The notes under the pieces are model-generated. The model was not told the origin of the DNA, searched no databases, and worked only from the letters and a program-made list of their open reading frames with translations. A stretch of 64,000 nt of DNA from an uncultured Verrucomicrobiales bacterium (GTDB lineage Bacteria; Verrucomicrobiota; Verrucomicrobiia; Verrucomicrobiales; Akkermansiaceae): contig CALGZA010000031.1 in the NCBI GenBank assembly GCA_937934595.1, positions 1-64,000 on the forward strand, read 5' to 3'. A program made the translations under genes and the position numbers. Below, piece after piece: positions 34,136-42,039 of this stretch. Within the stretch, counting starts at the first letter, position 1, and every line of letters begins with the position of its first letter.

Positions 34136-35137
34136 TTACCATTCGATGGCAATAGCGGCCCATGTGAGTCCGGCTCCGAAGCCTACTAGTATAATGTTGT
34201 CACCTCGTTGGATTTTGCCTTCACGGTGGGCTTCATCGAGAGCGATGGCGACTGCGGCGGCAGAAGTGTTTCCGTATTTGTGTAGGTTTACGAAGATTTT
34301 TTCGTTGGGTATAGTGAGTCTGTCTGCGATGGCATCGATAATTCTGATGTTCGCTTGGTGCGGTACGACGAGTTTGATGCTGTCAGCGTTAAGTCCTGCT
34401 TTTTCGATGACAGCCTCTGCGGAGTTTTTCATTGCATTAACGGCGTGCTTGAATACTTCTCTGCCTTGCATGGATAGGAAGTTAAGTTTATCTTGAACGT
34501 TTTCTGCTCTGATGGGGCAAGCAGAGCCGCCACCTGGGATGTTTAAGATGGATGTCTGGGATCCGTCAGTTCCAAGTTCTGTGGCGAGGATGCGGCCTGT
34601 GTTTTCTGAGCCTGCGGTGAGAACGGCTGCACCGGCGCCGTCACCGAAGAGGACGCATGTGTTTCTGTCTTCCCAGTTTATAACTGATGAGAGTTTTTCG
34701 GCTCCTATGATGAGAGCGTTTTTGTAGTGGCCGTCAGAGATCATGCGCTGGGCGAGTTCCATGGCGTAGAGGAAGCCAGTGCATGCTGCGGAGATATCGA
34801 ATGCGAGAGCTGATTTAGCACCGATGTTGTGCTGGACGTAGCATGCTGTGGATGGGGTGGTTGTGTCTGGTGTGACTGTGCCTACGATGATGAGGTCTAT
34901 GTCAGCTCCTTTGATGCCGGCGTTTTCCAGAGCATTTTCTGCTGCTTTTGTGGAGATGTCTGAGGTGTTTTCGTCATCGGCGCAGATGCGTCTTTCTTTG
35001 ATGCCTGTGAGGTTGGTGATCCATTCGTCTGATGTATCGACGAGTTTTTCGAGGTCTTCATTGGTCATGATTCTCTCAGGTAGGTAGCATCCTGTTCCTG
35101 CGATGGTAACTGGTATCTTAGAGGTGTTTGCGCTCAT
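34136..35137 (-). CDS. fabH: Beta-ketoacyl-ACP synthase III
   Basis: FabH starts fatty acid synthesis by condensing acetyl-CoA with malonyl-ACP. The 333-residue product has the Cys nucleophile in ISAACTGFLYAM, the His of VPHQANIRIID and the Asn of GNTSAAAV. The N-terminus (VTIAGTGCYLPERIMTNEDL) is standard. No fabD/fabG/acpP genes lie beside it. Confidence 0.95.
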   Translation of the reverse strand: MSANTSKIPVTIAGTGCYLPERIMTNEDLEKLVDTSDEWITNLTGIKERRICADDENTSDISTKAAENALENAGIKGADIDLIIVGTVTPDTTTPSTACYVQHNIGAKSALAFDISAACTGFLYAMELAQRMISDGHYKNALIIGAEKLSSVINWEDRNTCVLFGDGAGAAVLTAGSENTGRILATELGTDGSQTSILNIPGGGSACPIRAENVQDKLNFLSMQGREVFKHAVNAMKNSAEAVIEKAGLNADSIKLVVPHQANIRIIDAIADRLTIPNEKIFVNLHKYGNTSAAAVAIALDEAHREGKIQRGDNIILVGFGAGLTWAAIAIEW

Positions 35138-35333
35138 TGAGATGTTTCTTAACTGTTCATGAGGCGCTGGTCAATAGTTTACATTTGTGTGGGGTGGTTG
35201 GAGGTTTTAAATGAGGAGGAATAAAAAAAGACTAAGAAATGGTGGTCAATGAACGTAAATTGATTCACATAGTGGGTAGACAATGGTTAGATCATTGTCT
35301 ATTGGCTAACTTATTGGATTTAACTTCAGTTTT

Positions 35334-35339
35334 AAGGAG
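35334..35339 (+). promoter_or_regulatory. Shine-Dalgarno sequence that fixes the start of the EboD-like gene
   Basis: AAGGAG lies 7 bases before the ATG at 35347. It is one of the few clear ribosome binding sites in the window and argues against the GTG-rich upstream extension of the frame to 35239. Confidence 0.7.
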
Positions 35340-35346
35340 CATTTTT

Positions 35347-36540
35347 ATGAACGGCAAGGACTATACTATTTCATTAGAGATTGAGCATCGGATTAGATTT
35401 ACGCGAGGGGCGTTTACTGGAGGTAATAGGATGCTAGCTGGTTTGTTGCAGGGCGGAGAGGCTGCTAGTGGAAGGGTGGTTAAGGTTCTGGTATATTTGG
35501 AACAGGCTGTGGCTATAGCTTTTCCGTCACTGGTTGATGAGATAGGTGCTTATTTTACTGACTGTCCGGGATTTGATTTTAGGGGTGTGAGGGTGGATGT
35601 AGGAGCTGAGGAGTGTAAGCGAAATGAGAAGGTTTTACGTAGGGTTTGGGATGGGATAGAGGAGGAGAAAGTGGATAGGCATTCATATGTTTTAGTTATT
35701 GGAGGAGGAGCTTTTCTTGATGTGGTGGGTTTTGGTGCTGCTACGGCTCACCGGGGAGTGAGGTTAGTGCGTTTTCCGACGACGACGCTGTCTCAGGATG
35801 ATAGTGGGGTGGGTGTGAAGAATGGGATAAATGCATTTGGTAAGAAGAACTGGATAGGCTCATTTGCGGTTCCTTATGCGGTTGTGAATGATTTTCAGTT
35901 TCTGCATACACAGCCTGAGGATATTAGGCGGGATGGCTTGGTTGAGGCGGTGAAGGTAGCTTTGGTGCGTGACGGGGATTTTTTTAATTGGCTGGAGGAT
36001 AATGCTGATTTTTTGTATGATTTGAAGCCTGTAGTATTAGAGGAGGCTGTTGAGCGATCTGCGATTCTTCATGCTGAGCATATAGCAATGGGAGGGGATC
36101 CTTTTGAGACTGGGAGTAGTAGGCCGTTAGATTATGGGCATTGGTCTGCGCATAAGTTGGAGCAGTTGACTGATTTTGCATTGAGTCATGCTGAGGCTGT
36201 GAGTGTAGGGGTGGCGCTGGATACTGTTTATTCTTGGCGAACTGGGAGGATAAGTGAGGAGGATGCTCATCGTGTATTGGATCTTTTATTGAATTTAGGT
36301 TTGCCTTTGTATCATGAGGCTTTTGAGCTTAGGGATTCTGAGGGTAAGCGTAAGGTTGTAGCGGGTTTGGAAGAGTTTAGGGAGCATCTTGGTGGTGAGC
36401 TCACGGTGTTGCTTTTGCGCGCAATAGGTAAGGGAGAGGATGTGCATCAGCTGGATGAGTGTTTACTTGATTTGTGTATTGAGTATAATTCTGAGTATGA
36501 GAAGAATAGCCATTTGTTGAAGGTTGATGTGGGGAGGTGA
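35347..36540 (+). CDS. 3-dehydroquinate synthase-family protein (EboD-like)
   Basis: The 397-residue product has the sugar-phosphate cyclase fold: an NAD site (LVIGGGAFLDVVGFGAAT), the phosphate/substrate stretch FPTTTLSQDDSGVGVKNGIN and zinc ligands in GLVEAVK, DYGHWSAHKLE and SHAEAVSVG. It differs from AroB in many places and opens with EHRIRFTRGAF, like EboD proteins of the ebo cluster, which help move or process natural-product precursors. None of the other ebo genes is beside it. A second shikimate-type role cannot be excluded. Confidence 0.75.
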   Translation: MNGKDYTISLEIEHRIRFTRGAFTGGNRMLAGLLQGGEAASGRVVKVLVYLEQAVAIAFPSLVDEIGAYFTDCPGFDFRGVRVDVGAEECKRNEKVLRRVWDGIEEEKVDRHSYVLVIGGGAFLDVVGFGAATAHRGVRLVRFPTTTLSQDDSGVGVKNGINAFGKKNWIGSFAVPYAVVNDFQFLHTQPEDIRRDGLVEAVKVALVRDGDFFNWLEDNADFLYDLKPVVLEEAVERSAILHAEHIAMGGDPFETGSSRPLDYGHWSAHKLEQLTDFALSHAEAVSVGVALDTVYSWRTGRISEEDAHRVLDLLLNLGLPLYHEAFELRDSEGKRKVVAGLEEFREHLGGELTVLLLRAIGKGEDVHQLDECLLDLCIEYNSEYEKNSHLLKVDVGR

Positions 36541-36573
36541 TATTATGTTTTTAGGGTTAGTAAGTTATAATTG

Positions 36574-36601
36574 TTGACATGCTTTTTCTTTGATCTAGAA
36601 T
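36574..36601 (+). promoter_or_regulatory. Sigma-70-type promoter of the SHD1 protein gene
   Basis: TTGACA at 36574-36579 and TAGAAT at 36596-36601 are separated by 16 bases. Both are close to consensus. The predicted start of transcription is about 14 bases before the ATG at 36622, which supports that start codon. Confidence 0.6.
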
Positions 36602-36621
36602 ACAAAATACATACAAAAAAT

Positions 36622-37857
36622 ATGAAATTACTTAATAAAACGATATTGATATTTATCTCCTCCTTGATGATCAGTGGAGCTGAGGAGTTTAGAATCTGGA
36701 CCTCTCAGAAAGGCCCGAGCGTGAAAGCGCAGGCTATTAAGTTTGATAAGGATGTTGCATACCTTAAGACTGAGAAGGGTAAGGAGCTAAAGGTCAAGCT
36801 TGAGGATCTGAGCCAGACCGATAGACAGTATCTGATAGATACGTTGGAGGCGGACAAGGATCTGTTGAAGGAGGGTAAGCTTGCGGTGCCTGAGAAGTCA
36901 TGGAGAAAGCCCAAGAACTTCATCAAGAAGTTAGATGAGACGTTGATGTTTGATGGGACTCAGTATTATTTTGATTTATATGAAACTGAGCATTTTTTGT
37001 TTGCAGCAGAGAAGGGTATAAAGCCTCATGCGTTGGCTGTGACTGCGGAGGGTTGTTGGCATGGTATGGCATTTCAGCATTTAGATTTTAGAGATAGCTG
37101 GGGGACAACCAAGAAGCTTATTATTATACCTGAAGGCCCTGAAGGCTATCTATCAGTGGGTAAATATGAACATAAGAGGCTTTTGGATGAGGGGCAGAAT
37201 GATGAAGCTCGAAGATCTAAGGAGATGTGGCCGCTCGTAGGAGTGGGTAAACTAGGGCTTAAGGATGATTTGATGGAAAAGTATAAGCTCAAGAAGAGGG
37301 CTTTAGCTTTCCATACGAAGAGAAAACAGGATTTCAAGAAAGCTTGGAAGCCATTTCATACTCACATTATAAGTAACAGTCTCATCAGAGAGCAGTTGAG
37401 CGGTATGCCAACGGGCAAAGGGGCTTTTGCTTTAGTTAGGGGGCATTCTTACTACAAAGAGATACTTTTAACACGTAAGACTGAGACTCATCTTATAGAT
37501 AAAATATCTAGTGGTGACATTGATACAAAGAAAGGTTTTAAAGATGGTTCTGCGTGGCCTCAGATTCTGAGACAGCAGGTTAAGAAGGGTAAGATAAAGC
37601 CTAGATTGTTACAGACTATGTTGCTGACTAGGCCGCAGGATTTAGATCCAGAGTCATTGGTAACTATGTATTCGTTATCTTATTTCATGCAGAGTTCTCA
37701 GAAGATGCTTACTTCTTATATTAAGTTGGTAGAGGATGTAAGTGGTGGTGGGCAGATGCCATCGCCTCAGGAGTGGGTGAAATATTTTGGGTATGAGAAT
37801 GTGGTGGATTTTGAAAAAGCTTGGAAGGAGTTTATTATTTCACGTAATTTCAAGTAA
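36622..37857 (+). CDS. Secreted protein with an SHD1 domain
   Basis: The ATG at 36622 opens a signal peptide (MKLLNKTILIFISSLMISGA) and follows a good promoter. An upstream frame extension to 36571 overlaps that promoter and is not used. The 411-residue product has an SHD1 domain directly after the signal (FRIWTSQKGPSVKAQAIKFD ... LEDLSQTDRQYL), found in many secreted proteins of Verrucomicrobia and Planctomycetes. The remaining 330 residues include ETEHFLFAAEKG and resemble the non-catalytic peptidase-MA-like domains only loosely. Function is unknown. The same SHD1 type sits in the probable selenoprotein at 25298-26035. Confidence 0.7.
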   Translation: MKLLNKTILIFISSLMISGAEEFRIWTSQKGPSVKAQAIKFDKDVAYLKTEKGKELKVKLEDLSQTDRQYLIDTLEADKDLLKEGKLAVPEKSWRKPKNFIKKLDETLMFDGTQYYFDLYETEHFLFAAEKGIKPHALAVTAEGCWHGMAFQHLDFRDSWGTTKKLIIIPEGPEGYLSVGKYEHKRLLDEGQNDEARRSKEMWPLVGVGKLGLKDDLMEKYKLKKRALAFHTKRKQDFKKAWKPFHTHIISNSLIREQLSGMPTGKGAFALVRGHSYYKEILLTRKTETHLIDKISSGDIDTKKGFKDGSAWPQILRQQVKKGKIKPRLLQTMLLTRPQDLDPESLVTMYSLSYFMQSSQKMLTSYIKLVEDVSGGGQMPSPQEWVKYFGYENVVDFEKAWKEFIISRNFK

Positions 37858-37882
37858 TACCGTAAAGAGTCAATTAATGGAG

Positions 37883-37923
37883 CCGGATCTAGCTTATTTA
37901 GTTAGATTCGGTTTTCTGTTTTT
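37883..37923 (+). terminator. Intrinsic terminator after the SHD1 protein gene
   Basis: An 11-bp stem (CCGGATCTAGC / GTTAGATTCGG, with G-T pairs) and a 7-base loop are followed by TTTTCTGTTTTT. It lies 25 bases beyond the stop codon. Confidence 0.8.
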
Positions 37924-38111
37924 GATGATAATGCTATGCCTATGAATGAGACAATTTGTTGATGTGGATTGTTTTTCTTTGTGTTTCTGATTTGCAGAGG
38001 AGGAGGGTGATTTTTCTTTGATTTTCTGATGAAAGCTAATTTACCTGGTGTATTGTCTTTTTTGTTTTACTGTGTGTTATATTTCCAATCTGTATAACAG
38101 ATCAGATGCAT

Positions 38112-38240
38112 GGTTGTTTTGAGGTGTTTTGGAAAGTGTTTCACATTGAGAGTTGATGCAGGGGTTTATTTTCTATCTGGGGTATTCTTCAGTCATGATG
38201 CGCGTAGGATTCTTACGACTTACCGTGATAGAAGCAAAAA
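38112..38240 (+). repeat. Dispersed 130-150 base repeat, copy B
   Basis: This copy matches 24964-25113 (see that entry for the alignment). It contains GGAAAGTGTTTCA, then TTATTTTCTAT, a 5-bp hairpin CGTAG-GATTC-TTACG (38203-38217) and ends GATAGAAGCAAAAA. It is about 21 bases shorter than copy A. It too lies between convergent genes, 40 bases from the tdh stop codon. Between the terminator at 37923 and this repeat I see no gene, so the 422-base gap 37858-38279 holds only these elements. Confidence 0.5.
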
Positions 38241-38279
38241 CTAGTTCTTTATTTGTCAGGTTTGTTAGGCTGTTTGGCG

Positions 38280-39305
38280 TTATTGCCAGTCTAGGACGAT
38301 TTTGCCTGATTGACCTGATAGCATGGTTTGGAATCCTTGGTTGAAGTCTGTGTAGTGCATTTTGTGTGTGATGACGGCGCTGGTGTCCATACCTGCACGG
38401 ATCATGGATGTCATTTTATACCAGGTTTCGTACATTTCTCTGCCGTAGATTCCTTTGAGGACAAGGCCTTTGAAGATGACTTTGTCCCAGTCGATGGCTA
38501 CGTTGTCTGGGAAGATGCCTAGGAGTGAGACTTTGGCTCCGTTTGATGTGTGCTGGAGGATGTCATTTAGTCCGCTTGGGTGTCCTGACATTTCGAGTGC
38601 AACGTCAAATCCTTCGTTCATTTTGAGTTCTTTTTTGACGTTAGCGAGAGATTCTTTGGCGACGTTTACGGTGCGGGTGGCTCCTAGTTTTTCTGCTAGT
38701 TTGAGTCTGTATGGGTTAACGTCTGTAATGACGATGTGACGAGCTCCGGCGAATTTAGCGACGGCTGCTGCCATGCATCCGATGGGGCCAGCTCCTGTTA
38801 TGAGGACGTCTTCTGCTACTAGATCCCATGAGAGTGCGGTGTGAACGGCGTTTCCTAGTGGGTCGAAGGTGGATATGATGTCTTCTGGGATGGAGGGGTC
38901 TACTTTGTAGGTGTTAGCGGCTGGGATGGATAGGTATTCTGCGAATGCGCCTGTTCTGTTGACTCCGACTCCTTTGGTGTTTGGGCAGAGGTGGCGTCTG
39001 CCTGCGAGGCAGTTTCTGCAGTGTCCGCAGACGATGTGACCTTCTCCTGATACTAGTTCGCCGACTTGAAAGTCTTTCACTCCGGTGCCAACGGCGGCTA
39101 TTTCTCCACAGAATTCATGGCCAATTGTCATGGGGACTGGTATGGTTTTTTGAGCCCATTTATCCCATTTGTAGATGTGGATGTCTGTTCCGCAGATGGA
39201 TGTTTTTTTGATTTTGATCATGACGTCCATGGGCCCCATTTCTGGTTCTGGGACGTCTTCTAGCCAGAGGCCTTCTTCTGCTCTAGATTTTACAAGCGCT
39301 TTCAT
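38280..39305 (-). CDS. tdh: L-threonine 3-dehydrogenase
   Basis: The enzyme oxidises threonine to 2-amino-3-ketobutyrate with NAD. The 341-residue product has the catalytic zinc region [18 protein letters not shown] and GHEFCGEI, the structural zinc cysteines [15 protein letters not shown], and the NAD fold [10 protein letters not shown]. The IYKWDKWAQ stretch is specific to Tdh among medium-chain dehydrogenases. The partner gene kbl is not next to it. Confidence 0.93.
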   Translation of the reverse strand: MKALVKSRAEEGLWLEDVPEPEMGPMDVMIKIKKTSICGTDIHIYKWDKWAQKTIPVPMTIGHEFCGEIAAVGTGVKDFQVGELVSGEGHIVCGHCRNCLAGRRHLCPNTKGVGVNRTGAFAEYLSIPAANTYKVDPSIPEDIISTFDPLGNAVHTALSWDLVAEDVLITGAGPIGCMAAAVAKFAGARHIVITDVNPYRLKLAEKLGATRTVNVAKESLANVKKELKMNEGFDVALEMSGHPSGLNDILQHTSNGAKVSLLGIFPDNVAIDWDKVIFKGLVLKGIYGREMYETWYKMTSMIRAGMDTSAVITHKMHYTDFNQGFQTMLSGQSGKIVLDWQ

Positions 39306-39335
39306 TTTGGTGGTTATGTGTAGGAATAAAAAAAT

Positions 39336-39360
39336 AGAAGCGACGTATTTTGTCGCTTCT
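39336..39360 (-). terminator. Intrinsic terminator after the second probable selenoprotein gene
   Basis: A perfect 9-bp stem (AGAAGCGAC / GTCGCTTCT) with a 7-base loop. On the minus strand it is followed by ATTTTTTTATT. It lies 33 bases beyond the stop codon at 39393 and ends the transcript before tdh. Confidence 0.85.
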
Positions 39361-39392
39361 ATTAAGGGTAGTGATCTTGGTGGTATTGTAAA

Positions 39393-39959
39393 TTATTTCT
39401 TCGTTAGATCTTCGAATTTTTTGATTAGGCTATTTGGTTCTCCACGCATCATTTCTTTACCTTCTTTGTCAATGAGTATGTAGGTGGGTACAAATTGGGT
39501 TTTGATGTCCTTGATGAATGTTTTGGCGATGTCTGACTTCATTAGCGTGGGCCATGGTAATGTTTCTTTTTTTGCCCATGCTGTTGCTTCGGTGACTGTG
39601 TTATCGAAGCTGACTTGAATAAGTTCTAGGTTATCTAGTTTAGTAAATTCTTTGTTATATTTTACCACTAACTGTGATATTGATTGACGGCAGGGTGGTC
39701 ACCAGCTTGCTGTGAAGTAGAGTATGAAGTAGTCTGGATTTCCTTTGATTTCGGTTTCGCTGTATTTTGTCCCGTCGAATTTTTTGATGACTGGAGCGAT
39801 GCTTTTGATTACTTTTGATTTGGCGTTTTGCTCTTTTTCTGTTGTTGATGTTTCATCAACAGCGGCCTGGACTATTTTTTGAGGAGTCTCAGTTTTGTCT
39901 TGTGCGGTTACTGACATCGTGAGTGATGCTGTAATGAGCGCGAGTATTTTATATTTCAT
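39393..39959 (-). CDS. Thioredoxin-like probable selenoprotein (UxxC)
   Basis: Read through the in-frame TGA at 39699-39701, the gene encodes 188 residues: a signal peptide (MKYKILALITASLTMSVTA), a Lys/Thr-rich linker and a thioredoxin-like domain. The TGA takes the place of the first active-site cysteine, FTASW-(TGA)-PPCRQSISQL, giving Sec87 and Cys90. The frame continues for 101 more residues with the cis-Pro loop QFVPTYILIDKEGK. It is a paralogue of the C-terminal half of the gene at 25298-26035 and lacks the SHD1 domain. Normal stop TAA and a terminator follow, so it is not a decayed gene. Selenocysteine is inferred. Confidence 0.78.
39663..39679 (-). promoter_or_regulatory. SECIS-like hairpin downstream of the TGA codon
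   Basis: The mRNA has UAUCAC-AGUUA-GUGGUA, a 6-bp stem (one U-G pair) with the loop starting 26 bases after the TGA. Loop sequence and distance equal those in the gene at 25298-26035, while the stem bases partly differ and still pair. Confidence 0.45.
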
Positions 39960-40044
39960 ATCTCTATTAATTTGATGCGGTTATTGGGTTTTTGCAAATA
40001 TAATTTATTTATATTAGTGGGAGCATGTTTGTGTGATGCTGAAT

Positions 40045-41787
40045 TTAGCCTTTGATTTCGAGTAGCATTTGGGCGTTGCTGTTGAAGCGTTTGAGGAAGA
40101 ATGCGAGTCTTTCCATGGCTTCTTCTGGGCGGTGACCTGCGAGGCCTCGTCTGATGAGGTGGATTTTATGGAGGCTGATTTCTGGTAGGATGAGTTCTTC
40201 TCTACGGGTTCCTGATTTAAAGATGTCTACAGCTGGGTAGATATATTTTTCTGCGATTCTGCGGTCTAGGACGAGTTCCATGTTTCCGGTTCCTTTGAAT
40301 TCTTGGAAGATGGCATCATCTGCTCTTGAGTTGGTGTGTACAAGTGCTGTGGCTACTATGGTGAGTGAGCCTGCTGTGCGGGTGTTTCTTGCTGCGGCGA
40401 ATAGTCTGCGTGGCATTTCGAGTGCGCCGGTGATGATTCCTCCGGATTGGATACCTCTGTTGTTTCCTTTTGATTTGTCACCTCCGAGGACGGTGTTGTA
40501 GGCGCGGGCTAGGCGGGTGATGGAGTCCATGAGGATGAAGACATGTTCTCCGGCTTCGACGAGGCGTTTGGCACGTTCTACGCAGAGTTCTGCAACGCGG
40601 CAGTGGTTTTTGGCGCCTGCGTCATTGGAGCTGGCGTAGATTTCTGCGTCTGGGAGGCTGTGTTTAAATTCTGTGACTTCTTCTGGTCTTTCGTCGACGA
40701 GTAGGATCATGAGGTGCATGTTTTCTTCATACTTGTCTTGGACGGCTTCTGCCATGTGCATCATGAGTGTGGTTTTACCTGAGCGTGGTGGTGAGACGAT
40801 GAGTCCACGCTGGCCTCTGCCGACTGGGGCGATGATGTCTAGGACTCTGGTGGTGAATCTGTCTGGGGATGTTTCTAGTGAGATTCTTTTGTCTGGGTTG
40901 ACGGCTTTTAGTTCTTCGAAGTGGGGGAGTTTACGCGCTTCTTCTGGGGTTTTGCCGTTGATGGTGGTGATGGTGGTGAGTTGTAGGCCTCTGCTTCCTT
41001 GCATGGCTTCTCCGTGGATCCAAACTCCGAGTCGGAGTCCGTGGCTACGGATGAGGTCTGGTGTTACGAAGATGTCGTCACTGGCTTGTTCGAGTCCTCT
41101 TTCTAGTTTTCTGAGGAATCCGAAGCCTTTGGGTGCGAGTTCTAGCATGCCGCTGATGGCGATAGGAGGGCCTGTTAGTTCGACTTTTTTTTCTGGGCGG
41201 TCTTGTTTGTTGTGATTGTTTCTGCCGCGGTTGTTGCGGTTGTTGCTTCGGTTGTTGTTGTTCCGCTCGTTGCGCTCTTTGTTGTTGTTGTTCCGTTCGC
41301 TGTTATTGTTCCTGTTACGGTTGTTGTTATTGCGGTTGTTGTTGTTGTTGTTGTTGCGACCGCGTTGATTTTTGTTTTGTGGATTTTTTGGTCTTCCTGA
41401 TGTTCTGCCGCGACGGTTGTTGTTGTTGTTGTCTTGCTCAGTGGTTCTTTCTGAGTTTGTTTGAGTTTGTTCTGGTTGTTTGGTGGGTGGTTCTTGTTTT
41501 GGTGGGTTTTGTTTTTGTGTGTTTTCTTTGGGAGTAGTATCCTGGATTGGTGTGTTTTGCTTTGGTGGTATAGCTTGTTTGTTGTCTTGGGTTGTTTGTT
41601 GTGTTGCTGTTGGTGTAGTGTTTTTTTGTGCTGTTTTTTTGGCTATTTTTTTTGTGGCCTTACGAGCTGTTTTTTTGGCGGCTTTTTTAGCGGCTTTTTT
41701 TGCTTTTGGAGGGGTTGCCGAGTTGGCATTAACTTGAGGTGTGTCGCTTTTAGGCTGCTCAGAGTTTGGTGATGTTGTATCGCTCAT
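40045..41787 (-). CDS. rho: Transcription termination factor Rho with a 200-residue low-complexity N-terminus
   Basis: Residues from about 205 to 580 are standard Rho: RNA-binding GMLELAPKGFGFLRK, the P-loop SPPRSGKTTLM, LVDERPEEVTEF, the Q-loop/R-loop region and EFKGTGNMELVLDRRIAEK. The helical domain that begins E. coli Rho is missing. Instead residues 1-205 hold a Lys/Ala block like histone H1 (28-54), a Pro/Gln/Thr stretch and an Asn/Arg-rich tract with runs of up to seven Asn (119-193). Such disordered, prion-like N-termini are known in some Rho proteins and can bind RNA or drive condensation. The gene stands alone. The 252 bases upstream to 42039 hold only short hairpins, such as GGAGG/CCTCC near 41930. 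Confidence 0.95.
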   Translation of the reverse strand: MSDTTSPNSEQPKSDTPQVNANSATPPKAKKAAKKAAKKTARKATKKIAKKTAQKNTTPTATQQTTQDNKQAIPPKQNTPIQDTTPKENTQKQNPPKQEPPTKQPEQTQTNSERTTEQDNNNNNRRGRTSGRPKNPQNKNQRGRNNNNNNNRNNNNRNRNNNSERNNNNKERNERNNNNRSNNRNNRGRNNHNKQDRPEKKVELTGPPIAISGMLELAPKGFGFLRKLERGLEQASDDIFVTPDLIRSHGLRLGVWIHGEAMQGSRGLQLTTITTINGKTPEEARKLPHFEELKAVNPDKRISLETSPDRFTTRVLDIIAPVGRGQRGLIVSPPRSGKTTLMMHMAEAVQDKYEENMHLMILLVDERPEEVTEFKHSLPDAEIYASSNDAGAKNHCRVAELCVERAKRLVEAGEHVFILMDSITRLARAYNTVLGGDKSKGNNRGIQSGGIITGALEMPRRLFAAARNTRTAGSLTIVATALVHTNSRADDAIFQEFKGTGNMELVLDRRIAEKYIYPAVDIFKSGTRREELILPEISLHKIHLIRRGLAGHRPEEAMERLAFFLKRFNSNAQMLLEIKG

Positions 41788-42039
41788 AAGGGTATATGGA
41801 TGGGTATAAGTAGAGTTGTGAAGAGTGTGTGGATTTTGATTTGGTCCTCATTGAGGATTCATTGACTACATGGCACGTATTTTGTGATGATAGGCAGTGA
41901 TTGTTTGATTAAGAGCAAATCAATTTGGAGGGATTAACGAAAGACCTCCGTGTCGTTCAACGATTAGGGTTGTAACAAAAAAGGGAGTGTTGGCAAACTT
42001 TTTTTTTGATTGTATGTTGTGGGGTTGTTGCGTTGAATT

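Noticed and set aside
35239-35346. Longer N-terminus for the EboD-like protein
   Set aside because: A clear AAGGAG with good spacing lies before the ATG at 35347 and the family begins near this point.
36571-36621. Longer N-terminus for the SHD1 protein
   Set aside because: The extension overlaps a good -35/-10 promoter and would bury the signal peptide.
40673-41772. Val/Phe-rich open frames on the + strand opposite rho
   Set aside because: They arise from the reverse reading of Asn and Lys codon runs in the Rho N-terminus.
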